A DNA stretch of 12,500 nucleotides from JAGOSA01 sp043718505 (GCA_043718505.1 JAYSVN010000039.1:1-12500), one strand, 5' to 3'; positions 1 to 6,039 are shown, numbered from the stretch's first letter. Translations and numbers: made by a program. The notes: a model not told the origin generated them from the sequence alone.

Positions 1-1119
1 GCAGGCTTCCTCTATTTTCCGGTGGCGACAACACCGGTTCTGACAGCAACTGGAGGAGCTTTGCAGGTTGGTTTAAGCTGGACGGCTTCAGTAGGTACAC
101 TAGCCAATATTACTAACTATGAACTTGGCATATCAACTGTCTCGGGCGGGCCATATAACTTTCAATCAGTGGGTAATGTCACTTCCTATACCAAAACCGG
201 ACTTGCCGCCGGTACAACATACTATTTTGTAGTCAAAGCTTACGCTGGTTCGCTCTATATGATTAGCTCGGCGCAATCAAGTGCAGCTACGACTCCTGCC
301 GCACCAAGCGGTGGTGGTGGAGGAGGTGGGGGCGGCGGAGGCGGTGGCGGGGGTGTTACACCTCCACCGACGACTGGCACTGGCGGGGCAACTGTAACTT
401 TTTCCGGTAAAGCCTATCCGCAAAGCTCAGTTACCTTGCTCAAAGATGCGCAGATTATTGCTACAACAATTGCCGGCTCCGATGCTAGTTTCCAAATTAG
501 TCTGGCTAACCTAAATGCTGCTAGTTATATTTTTTCTGTGTACGGAACAGATAGTCAGGGAGTACGCTCGTTGCCGATTTCATTACCGATTACCATTACT
601 CAAGGAGCGACAGCAAATGTGACCGGCATATTTATCGCGCCGTCCATTTCAGTTGATAAAAGTCAGGTTAAAAAAGGTGATGACATTACCATTTTCGGAC
701 AAGCTGCCTCATCGGCGACAATAACTATTCAGGTTAATTCCGGTGAGCCGCAGTTCGCCCAGGCCAATGCAGATATCAACGGTATTTATTTACACCGCTT
801 TGATACATCAAAACTTGAATATGGTTCTCACAATACAAAATCCAAAGCCTCGCTCTCGACGCAAATGGTCAGTAATTACGGTGCCAGTGCCGGCTTTACG
901 GTTGGTAATCAAAATATAGAGAAAATAGCCGGTGCCTGTACAAAAGCTGACCTCAACTGTGACCGTAAAGTTGATATTTTAGACTTTTCAATTGCAGCCT
1001 ATTGGTATAATCGTCCACTTTCGGCAACATTTAATGAAATTGAAAAAGGTAAACTCAGCGGTGACGGTAAAATCAGCCTCGTCGACTTCTCAATTATTGC
1101 TTACTATTGGACAGGATAG
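1..1119 (+). CDS. Secreted fibronectin/Ig-like surface protein with C-terminal dockerin-like domain (5'-truncated by window edge)
   Basis: The frame is open from base 1 to the stop at 1117-1119. A GTG at 22 could start it, but the codons before it read AGFLYFP in frame and there is no signal peptide after the GTG, so the true start lies upstream. Numbering from the GTG: residues 1-93 form a fibronectin type III module (LSWTAS, TTYYFVVKAY); residues 97-111 are fifteen glycines; about 123-193 and 207-295 are two Ig-like beta modules; 306-365 is a dockerin-like duplication. Calcium loop 1 is D310-x-N-x-D-x-x-V-x-x-x-D321 and loop 2 is K344-x-S-x-D-G-x-I-x-x-x-D355, each followed by a matching FSIxAY helix. 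C306 and C313 could form a disulfide. There is no C-terminal membrane helix, so it is probably exported and then held non-covalently. The next three genes encode membrane cohesins, the known partners of dockerins. The catalytic or adhesive activity, if any, lies outside the window. Confidence 0.85.
   Translation, partial: AGFLYFPVATTPVLTATGGALQVGLSWTASVGTLANITNYELGISTVSGGPYNFQSVGNVTSYTKTGLAAGTTYYFVVKAYAGSLYMISSAQSSAATTPAAPSGGGGGGGGGGGGGGGVTPPPTTGTGGATVTFSGKAYPQSSVTLLKDAQIIATTIAGSDASFQISLANLNAASYIFSVYGTDSQGVRSLPISLPITITQGATANVTGIFIAPSISVDKSQVKKGDDITIFGQAASSATITIQVNSGEPQFAQANADINGIYLHRFDTSKLEYGSHNTKSKASLSTQMVSNYGASAGFTVGNQNIEKIAGACTKADLNCDRKVDILDFSIAAYWYNRPLSATFNEIEKGKLSGDGKISLVDFSIIAYYWTG
310..354 (+). 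repeat. Glycine-codon tract (15 consecutive Gly) between fibronectin and Ig modules
   Basis: A 45-base run of GGN codons with mixed third bases, encoding a flexible inter-domain linker. Mixed synonymous codons argue that the glycine run is maintained as protein rather than being a recent slippage product. The G-rich strand is the sense strand and could form a G-quadruplex in mRNA. Confidence 0.85.
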
Positions 1120-1132
1120 GAACCAGCGGGCT

Positions 1133-1136
1133 GAGG
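1133..1136 (+). promoter_or_regulatory. Shine-Dalgarno GAGG deciding the first cohesin start
   Basis: GAGG lies 6 nt before the ATG at 1143 and 13 nt past the stop of the dockerin gene. It supports the ATG at 1143 over the in-frame ATG at 1158, and the short gap suggests co-transcription with the dockerin gene. Confidence 0.6.
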
Positions 1137-1142
1137 TTTTAA

Positions 1143-2081
1143 ATGGATAAAAAAATTATGAAATTTTCATCAAATAAAAATAAATTTCTTAAGCAAACAA
1201 TTTTTATTGTCTTTTTTTCTTTGCTGTTCAGTATGAATTTTTCACTGCACGCAAATGCCGCTGAAATTTTCTTTGGTACGCATGAAAAAGAAGTCGGCGT
1301 CGGCCAAACATTTGAAGTCGGCGTTTTTCTGCAGACTGCAAAAGAGTCGGTAAATGCAGTCTCAAGCACTATTACTTTTCCAAAAGACATGCTTACTGTG
1401 TCTGACATTCGTGATGGTAATTCTATTATTAATATGTGGATTGAAAAACCGAAAATTGCTGCGGACGCAGCAACAGGCGCAATTACTTTTTCCGGCATCG
1501 TTCCGGGCGGCTATACCGGTGATCAGGGCTATCTATTTTCAATTATTTTTACTGCGCAAAAGGCCGGCACTATCAAAGTTAGCGCCAGCAATGAATCAAT
1601 CCTTTTAAATGACGGAGAGGGAACAAGTGCCTCAATTACCAAAGCTCCGCTTAATTTTACAATTACTCAGGAAGTTACTACCCCAAATTTTACACCGCCT
1701 GAAGACATCATTCCTCCTGAATCTTTTACTCCAAAAGTTACTCACGATCCAAGTCTCTTCGACGACCAGTACTTTCTGGCTTTTGTCACAGACGACAAAC
1801 AATCGGGCATCGATCACTATGAAGTAAAGGAAGGCTTTTGGCACAAGTTCACAGCCGCAGAAAGTCCGTATATTCTCAAAAATCAGTCATTGACCTCTAA
1901 AATCAAGGTTCGAGCTATAGATAGAAGCGGCAATATTCGTACAGAAAGCGTGGCAGCAGCGCATATTGGGTATAAAACTGTCATATTCTTTAGTATACTG
2001 GTACTGTTCGTCGGCTTTTTGGCATACCGATTTTTCGTAGGCAAAAAGACCAGACGTAAATATCATGGTACGCACCGTTAA
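1143..2081 (+). CDS. Membrane-anchored cohesin-domain protein 1
   Basis: 312 residues. Residues 1-40 are a long signal peptide with a basic N-region, a hydrophobic stretch (TIFIVFFSLLFSMNF) and a probable cleavage after ANAA. About 41-175 match the cohesin fold: the NAVSSTITFPKDMLTV strand pair, a GIVPGGYTG turn and the closing SILLNDGEGT motif that recurs in the next two proteins. About 185-272 are an Ig-like module with DxxSGIDHYEV and VRAIDRSGNIR. A transmembrane helix spans about 276-298, followed by a basic 13-residue tail, giving outside/inside topology with the cohesin outside. By family knowledge a cohesin binds a dockerin; the dockerin-like protein directly upstream is the obvious candidate ligand. 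The next gene starts inside this one (17-base overlap), implying translational coupling. The domain call is firm; the partner is inferred. Confidence 0.85.
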   Translation: MDKKIMKFSSNKNKFLKQTIFIVFFSLLFSMNFSLHANAAEIFFGTHEKEVGVGQTFEVGVFLQTAKESVNAVSSTITFPKDMLTVSDIRDGNSIINMWIEKPKIAADAATGAITFSGIVPGGYTGDQGYLFSIIFTAQKAGTIKVSASNESILLNDGEGTSASITKAPLNFTITQEVTTPNFTPPEDIIPPESFTPKVTHDPSLFDDQYFLAFVTDDKQSGIDHYEVKEGFWHKFTAAESPYILKNQSLTSKIKVRAIDRSGNIRTESVAAAHIGYKTVIFFSILVLFVGFLAYRFFVGKKTRRKYHGTHR

Positions 2082-2991
2082 AGTATTTTTACTCGTCGCT
2101 CTTTTCAGCCTTCTGCCAACTTTTGCTCACGCCGCGACACTCTATTTTTCACCCGCATCCGGTACATATACGTCGGGTGATAGTTTTTCTGTTGTTGTTT
2201 ATGTCTCAAGCACAGACCAGTCAATGAATGCCATGTCGGGAACTGTTTCATTTCCGAAAGATTCATTAACCGTAACCTCACTTTCAAAAAGCGGCTCAAT
2301 TACGTCTCTCTGGGCGCAGGAACCAACATTTTCAAATTCAAGCGGCACCGTTACTTTTGAAGGCGTCATTCTCAATCCGGGGTACGTAGGCAATCGCGGA
2401 AAAGTTATTACTATCAATTTCAGAGCAAAAGGTACCGGCAGTGTGCCACTTTCAATTTCTCGCGGTTCTGTTTTGGCTAACGACGGTAGCGGCACAGAAA
2501 TTTTTACCGGTTCAAGCGGTGCAAACTTCACTCTTGAAGCAACCAAACCAAAGCCTGAACCGACACCAGAACCTACGCCAAAACCCACTCCAACCCCGAC
2601 TCCAAAACCAGAGCCGGTTGTAATACCAACTCCGGTGCCTGAAGTAGTGGCGCCGCCTGTTATTACTGAAACACCGACAGTGGTTCCTGTTGTGCCCGTG
2701 ACATTTGATGAGCCATTCCATTTTTCACCGCTCTTTGTCATGTTCCTGATTCTGCTTCTTATTCTTCTTATCGCTTACATCTGGCATAAGTACTACGAAT
2801 TGCGTATTTCAATTGATAACGAAACACTCGAAGAGCAGAAAGTCAGAAATCAGCTCTTTAGGTTTTTGAATATGGATATTGTTGAGCGCATGAAGATTAT
2901 CAAGAAGCTCAAGCAGCACAAGAAACTGACCGCTGAAGAGAAGCGCATTGTTTTGGAAACCGAAAAGGAACATCAGAGAAGTTTTAAATAG
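2065..2991 (+). CDS. Membrane-anchored cohesin-domain protein 2 with Pro/Thr-rich stalk
   Basis: 308 residues. Residues 1-23 are a signal peptide ending AHA. The cohesin domain spans about 24-155 (SMNAMSGTVSFPKDSLTV, LNPGYVGNRG, SVLANDGSGT). About 158-205 are a Pro/Thr/Lys/Glu stalk with PTPEPTPKPTPTPTPKPEP-type repeats in place of the Ig module seen in cohesin protein 1. A transmembrane helix follows at about 222-242, then a 66-residue charged cytoplasmic tail predicted largely helical (VERMKIIKKLKQHKKLTAEE). The start ATG lies within the 3' end of the preceding gene, so translation is probably coupled. The stalk would raise the cohesin above the membrane; the tail resembles no family I can name. 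Confidence 0.85.
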   Translation: MVRTVKVFLLVALFSLLPTFAHAATLYFSPASGTYTSGDSFSVVVYVSSTDQSMNAMSGTVSFPKDSLTVTSLSKSGSITSLWAQEPTFSNSSGTVTFEGVILNPGYVGNRGKVITINFRAKGTGSVPLSISRGSVLANDGSGTEIFTGSSGANFTLEATKPKPEPTPEPTPKPTPTPTPKPEPVVIPTPVPEVVAPPVITETPTVVPVVPVTFDEPFHFSPLFVMFLILLLILLIAYIWHKYYELRISIDNETLEEQKVRNQLFRFLNMDIVERMKIIKKLKQHKKLTAEEKRIVLETEKEHQRSFK

Positions 2992-3047
2992 AGATTTTAC
3001 GCGGAAAAATTTGAAATTGAGAAAGATTTTATAGAGATATTTTTAAA

Positions 3048-4748
3048 ATGAAAAAGTTCTTGCCCACATTCGCCATACTCTTTTACTTTTGCGCATCAGT
3101 ATGCGGGGTTTTTTTGAGTAATGTTTTTACGGGGGATGCATTATTTGAGAATACCCGCATTGCGCAAGCTCAGAGCGGTAATATAAAAGCTTCAGACCTT
3201 GTCGCTCATTCTGAAATATCAGTTACACCTAAGTCAGGTATTTTTACTGAAGGTTCAACGTTTGAAGTACCTATATACATCAATACCAAAGGCCATAGTA
3301 TCAACGCTATTGCGCTCACTATCGGTTTCGATGCCAAAAAACTAAGCATTGTCAGTCCTTCGGGAGGGAAGTCTATTATCGGACTCTGGGTTCAGCCGCC
3401 ATCGTACGATAACGTCAAAGGCACCGTTACTATTGTCGGTACAATTCCTGGCGGGATTACGACCAATTCCGGCCTTGTTGTAACGGTGACTTTTCAAGCC
3501 AAAGCTACAGGACGAGCGGAAGTTAATATAAAAAGTGATTCAAGTGTTCTCTTAAATGATGGTCTTGGTTCTGCGACCATACTTGATTCAAGTAGAGGAG
3601 TATATGAAATTGTGCCGAAGCCGCCGGAAGGTGTTCACGTTTTTTCTGATACACATCCCTTTCAGGATCGCTGGTATAACAATAATTCACCGACTGTGGC
3701 TTGGGATATTGATCCGGGTGTGACTGCTTTTAGCTATGTTCTTGATACCAATCCAAATACTGTACCGGACAATACACAGATGGGACTTACAGCCTCAAAA
3801 TCATTTGAGAAAATGAAAGATGGTTTGTGGTACTTCCATATAAAAGCTTTTAAAGCCGGCGGCTGGAGTACGACAAATCACTTTTTGCTTCGCATCGATA
3901 CGACGCCGCCGGCAGAATTTTCACCTACAGTTGGCTATGTGACGTCGAGTGATTCACCGCGCTCACTTGTTTCCTTTTTTACAACAGACGGACTTTCAGG
4001 TATTGATCGCTATGAAATTGGTGTAATCGATAAAGTTCAAGCCGAAACAAGTTCGCCGGTCTTTATTGAAACTGAAAGCCCATACCAGTTGCCTTCGCAA
4101 ACAATAAAAGACGCCCGAGTTATAATTCGCGCCTTTGACCATGCCGGAAATGTTCGCGAGGGCTTTGCAGATATTGCCGTGCCAAAACTTGTCTGGAAAT
4201 TTTTGACCGATAATAAGATTGCGATTTTGTTAGGTGGCTTAGGTTTGTTTATTCTCTTCCTGCTTTTCCATTATCTCTTTGGTCACCACATCTTACGTCA
4301 TACCAGAAATGTTTTCCGCCGCATCAAGAGGGAAGAGAAACTAGAAGAACTAAAAGAGCTTGAGGAAGAAATTCGGGAGGAGAAAGCGGAGGAGCTTCTT
4401 GAGGAGCGGCAAGAAGAACAACAGGAGCAGCAAGAAGAGCCGCATGAAATTCGACAAGAGTTAGCACATAGCGATATCGTTCAGCGTATACGTGAGAGAG
4501 CAGCGCAGCCTGTTATGACGCAGCATGTTGAAGTGCCACATATTGAAATACCACACGAAATGCCGCATACAGAGGTACCGCATATACAAGTTCCACAGGA
4601 ACCAGCGCCGCAATTTACTATGCCGCAGCAGCAGCCAATTGTGCCGCAAAAACCTCCTGAAGCACCTCAGGCTGAAGTACCAGCCGTGCCGCCAATACAG
4701 CAGGATATTCCAAAAGGCTCGTTTCGTGGCAGCCGATTTATAGAATAA
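3048..4748 (+). CDS. Membrane-anchored cohesin-domain protein 3 with long acidic coiled-coil cytoplasmic tail
   Basis: 566 residues. Residues 1 to about 42 are a long signal peptide, plausibly cleaved after AQAQ. The cohesin domain spans about 52-190 (SINAIALTIGFDAKKLSI, TIPGGITTNSG, VLLNDGLGS). Two Ig-like modules follow at about 195-287 (PTVAWDIDPGVTAFSY, GLWYFHIKAF) and 290-378 (GLSGIDRYEIGV, ARVIIRAFDHAGNVRE); the second resembles the single Ig module of cohesin protein 1. The transmembrane helix is at about 389-411. The cytoplasmic part is unusual: residues 424-464 are a Glu/Lys/Arg/Gln-rich coiled coil, then about 500-555 is a low-complexity Pro/His/Gln region with IPH/VPH repeats. The gene sits 56 bases after cohesin 2, with no convincing Shine-Dalgarno, and converges on the ORF6N gene with a 10-base gap and no visible terminator. 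It is the most elaborate of the three and probably links surface assembly to something inside the cell. Confidence 0.85.
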   Translation: MKKFLPTFAILFYFCASVCGVFLSNVFTGDALFENTRIAQAQSGNIKASDLVAHSEISVTPKSGIFTEGSTFEVPIYINTKGHSINAIALTIGFDAKKLSIVSPSGGKSIIGLWVQPPSYDNVKGTVTIVGTIPGGITTNSGLVVTVTFQAKATGRAEVNIKSDSSVLLNDGLGSATILDSSRGVYEIVPKPPEGVHVFSDTHPFQDRWYNNNSPTVAWDIDPGVTAFSYVLDTNPNTVPDNTQMGLTASKSFEKMKDGLWYFHIKAFKAGGWSTTNHFLLRIDTTPPAEFSPTVGYVTSSDSPRSLVSFFTTDGLSGIDRYEIGVIDKVQAETSSPVFIETESPYQLPSQTIKDARVIIRAFDHAGNVREGFADIAVPKLVWKFLTDNKIAILLGGLGLFILFLLFHYLFGHHILRHTRNVFRRIKREEKLEELKELEEEIREEKAEELLEERQEEQQEQQEEPHEIRQELAHSDIVQRIRERAAQPVMTQHVEVPHIEIPHEMPHTEVPHIQVPQEPAPQFTMPQQQPIVPQKPPEAPQAEVPAVPPIQQDIPKGSFRGSRFIE

Positions 4749-4758
4749 TAGGCCCTCA

Positions 4759-5310
4759 CTATTTCTTATGCGATTTTAGTTCTGTATCAAATCCAATTTT
4801 TCTTTTTGGTTTTTCTTCTTCAGTAATGAGTAGTCTAATCACCCTGAATATCTCTCTGAAATTAGTTTCATTGTTCTTTTCCATTTCTTCTACCTTTTCC
4901 CTCAGTTCTTTGTGTACTTCAATCATTTCGCGCAACTTAGTGAATATTCTAATTATTTGAATGTTAACTTGTATGGCCTTATCACTATTAAGAACACTGG
5001 AAAGCATAGCAATGCCTTGCTCGGTAAATGCTAGTGGTAGATATTTTTGATTACTCCCACTACCTTTTTTCAAGGTCGCAAATTGCGACCTTGAAAAAGA
5101 CCGTGTCTCGTCCTTATTTAGTTGAAACATAAAATCTTCAGGAAATCTTTTTGCATTTCTTTTAACAGATTCATTAAGTCGTTTAGTTGCTACTCCATAT
5201 AACATTGCCAAATCCCTGTCAATCATGACTTTTTTGCCTCGAATAATGTAGATTTTATCTCTGATAATCTCAATCGGTAAGGTCGTACTGCTTAGAATTT
5301 TCTTTTGCAT
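4759..5310 (-). CDS. ORF6N-domain protein (KilA-N/Rha-like DNA-binding family)
   Basis: The ATG at 5310 is preferred; a TTG at 5313 adds one residue. The protein has 183 residues. The N-terminal 110 residues carry the ORF6N signature: IYIIRGKKVMIDRDLAMLYGV, TKRLNESVKRNAKRFPEDFM, RSQFATLKKG and YLPLAFTEQGIAMLSSVL. The C-terminal part is a helical, coiled-coil-like segment (LREMIEVHKELREKVEEMEK) ending in a basic tail. ORF6N domains are known from phages and from many bacterial chromosomal loci, including CPR genomes, and are presumed to bind DNA; the target is unknown. The segment ETRSFSRSQ, where family members I recall have a sequence such as ENLRSQ, is encoded by a perfect palindrome (see that entry). 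No phage neighbours are present. An extended -10 promoter and a hairpin-rich leader lie upstream. Confidence 0.88.
   Translation of the reverse strand: MQKKILSSTTLPIEIIRDKIYIIRGKKVMIDRDLAMLYGVATKRLNESVKRNAKRFPEDFMFQLNKDETRSFSRSQFATLKKGSGSNQKYLPLAFTEQGIAMLSSVLNSDKAIQVNIQIIRIFTKLREMIEVHKELREKVEEMEKNNETNFREIFRVIRLLITEEEKPKRKIGFDTELKSHKK
5066..5098. repeat. Perfect 33-bp palindrome (16+1+16) inside the ORF6N coding sequence
   Basis: Arm 5066-5081 (TTTTTCAAGGTCGCAA) is the exact reverse complement of 5083-5098, with a single A at 5082 between them. It encodes the SFSRSQFATLKK part of the ORF6N domain. Either it arose by template switching that copied one arm from the other, or it serves as a binding site or RNA hairpin; the sequence alone cannot tell. 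Confidence 0.95.
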
Positions 5311-5359
5311 CAATTAATCTTACTAATCGCATATGAAGAAAAAATAAAAATAGCATAAA

Positions 5360-5389
5360 GAAAATACCCACTATGTAATGGGTATTTTC
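5360..5389 (-). terminator. Intrinsic terminator/attenuator hairpin upstream of ORF6N
   Basis: An 11-bp perfect stem (GAAAATACCCA / TGGGTATTTTC) with an 8-nt loop. Read on the - strand the U-rich 3' arm runs on into TTTATGCTATTTTTATTTTT, a good intrinsic terminator shape; the + direction lacks a U tail. It sits between the predicted promoter at 5442-5450 and the ORF6N start at 5310, so it could terminate a short RNA of about 85 nt, attenuate ORF6N, or end the tRNA-like transcript from further upstream. Confidence 0.65.
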
Positions 5390-5420
5390 AATCTGCGGAC
5401 TGCTGGAGTTAAGTACCCAT
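5378..5420 (-). promoter_or_regulatory. Possible antiterminator pairing in the ORF6N leader
   Basis: On the - strand ATGGGTA (5420-5414) can pair perfectly with TACCCAT (5384-5378). That second segment is also part of the left arm of the terminator hairpin at 5360-5389, so the two structures are mutually exclusive. The 29-nt interval between them is not recognised as any known riboswitch or T-box. This is inferred from base pairing alone. Confidence 0.35.
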
Positions 5421-5441
5421 AAGTTCAAGTCTTGTAAGGGT

Positions 5442-5450
5442 ATTATAGCA
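5442..5450 (-). promoter_or_regulatory. Extended -10 promoter (TGCTATAAT) toward ORF6N
   Basis: The - strand reads TGC-TATAAT, a perfect -10 hexamer with a TGn extension and no good -35 at 17 bp. The start would be near 5435, giving a leader of about 125 nt that contains both hairpins described here. Confidence 0.5.
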
Positions 5451-5602
5451 TTTTTGAGAGTGTGCTATTGAGGCAAGTGAGTCGCTATTCCTAAAACCAA
5501 AATGAGACACCTGTCTATGTCTAATTTTTTGCAGGCAAAGTTGAGTACTCCGACGTTTACCATCAATCAAGAAATAAACGTTTACGAGGAATAGTCTAAT
5601 TG

Positions 5603-5672
5603 TTGACGTGACGGGAGTCGAACCCGCTATCCCAAGCTGGTAAGGGTTGGGACCTAGACCGCTAGCACGCCA
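5603..5672 (-). tRNA. tRNA-like gene, non-canonical core (anticodon uncertain; possibly UAC/Val)
   Basis: On the - strand TGGCGTG (5672-5666) pairs over 7 bp, with one G-U, with CACGTCA (5610-5604), followed by discriminator A at 5603. The T arm is excellent: GCGGG-TTCGACT-CCCGT. The core is abnormal. Only 38 nt lie between acceptor and T arm (about 41 is usual), the D stem cannot be formed properly, and the anticodon arm in standard register (stem CAACC/GCTTG, loop CTTACCA) has a C-C mismatch and C at position 37. That register gives anticodon UAC (Val). Alternatively the arm folds as a 7-bp GUCCCAA/UUGGGAU stem with an 11-nt loop. CCA is not encoded. It may be a divergent tRNA, a decayed one, or a tRNA-like RNA; I cannot decide. 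Confidence 0.5.
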
Positions 5673-5699
5673 ACGATACGGGCTACCTTTCCGCATCGT
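5673..5699 (-). other. Leader hairpin abutting the tRNA-like gene
   Basis: On the - strand ACGATGCGG and CCGTATCGT form a 9-bp stem (one G-U) around a 9-nt loop, ending at the base just before the predicted tRNA-like 5' end at 5672. It could stack on the acceptor stem or mark a processing site; it would also be consistent with this being a larger structured RNA. Confidence 0.5.
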
Positions 5700-5703
5700 C
5701 CTT

Positions 5704-5709
5704 ATTGTA
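5704..5709 (-). promoter_or_regulatory. Candidate -10 box (TACAAT) for the tRNA-like gene
   Basis: The - strand TACAAT differs from consensus at one base and lies about 32 nt before the tRNA-like 5' end. A TTGATC sits upstream but at 20 bp spacing, so the -35 is weak. Confidence 0.35.
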
Positions 5710-5770
5710 GAAAAGTGAAATGAAGCCACGATCAAGAAGAGATAAAGAAAATATTAAATAATACAAAAGA

Positions 5771-5794
5771 AAACAGCTCCGCACGGAGCTGTTT
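5771..5794 (-). terminator. Intrinsic terminator of the tRNA-Ser transcript
   Basis: A 10-bp perfect stem AAACAGCTCC/GGAGCTGTTT with loop GTGC on the - strand, followed by TTCTTTTGTATTATT. It lies about 90 nt after the tRNA-Ser 3' end. The + direction lacks a T run, so it serves the - strand. Confidence 0.8.
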
Positions 5795-5885
5795 CCGATC
5801 CCAACCCTTACCGAGAATTATTGTACATGAGGGTAAAATTTTTGCAATTATAATTACCTGAGTCATCCTATACTTTTTTTCAATG

Positions 5886-5971
5886 CGGAGGCGGTGAGAT
5901 TCGAACTCACGGTCCCTTGCGGAACTCTCGTTTTCAAGACGAGTGCGATAGACCAACTCCGCCACGCCTCC
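5886..5971 (-). tRNA. tRNA-Ser(UGA)
   Basis: An 86-nt class II tRNA. Acceptor GGAGGCG/CGCCTCC; D arm with GGTC in the loop; anticodon stem CTCGT/ACGAG with loop CTTGAAA giving anticodon TGA at 5934-5936; long variable arm AGTTCCGCAAGGGACC; T arm GTGAG-TTCGAAT-CTCAC; discriminator G, as expected for serine. CCA is not encoded (GCA follows the stem). All standard stems pair. A weak candidate promoter (TTGAGA, 17 bp, TAGTCT) lies in the gap after the DUF5652 gene. Confidence 0.97.
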
Positions 5972-6039
5972 CTGACAACAACTAGACTACTTCATTTTAA
6001 GTATTTTCTCAAGTCTTCATTATTCAGTTTTTAGTCCAA

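Larger units (their letters stand above)
5311..5602. other. Intergenic stretch between ORF6N and the tRNA-like gene
   Basis: About 290 bases without a credible protein gene. It holds the extended -10 promoter, the terminator and the antiterminator-like pairing listed separately. The part from about 5455 to 5600 shows no recognisable feature beyond a short tail downstream of the tRNA-like gene. Confidence 0.6.

Noticed and set aside
2199..2741. A 180-codon frame antisense to cohesin protein 2, rich in Gly/Val/Ser
   Set aside because: It is the mirror of the Pro/Thr stalk codons; the + strand frame has signal peptide, domain and membrane helix.
4749..4758. A terminator between the cohesin operon and ORF6N
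   Set aside because: Only 10 bases separate the convergent genes and no hairpin with a T run is present there.
5363..5444. A possible second tRNA on the + strand (AATACCC / GGGTATT ends and a T-arm-like ATAAG-TTCAAGT-CTTGT)
   Set aside because: The T arm and acceptor are out of register by two bases and no D or anticodon arm forms; the pairing is better explained by the terminator and antiterminator segments.
5603..5700. tmRNA 3' domain, because of the GGGTTCGACTCCC T arm
   Set aside because: The 5' partner lies only 38 nt away and there is no tag-coding region or typical tmRNA 5' end.
5409..5735. A 108-codon - strand reading frame across the tRNA-like gene
   Set aside because: It reads through the structured RNA and its leader; composition follows the RNA, and no protein family is recognisable.
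5732..5965. A 77-codon - strand reading frame across tRNA-Ser
   Set aside because: Its first part is the usual translation of a tRNA-Ser gene and the rest crosses the terminator.
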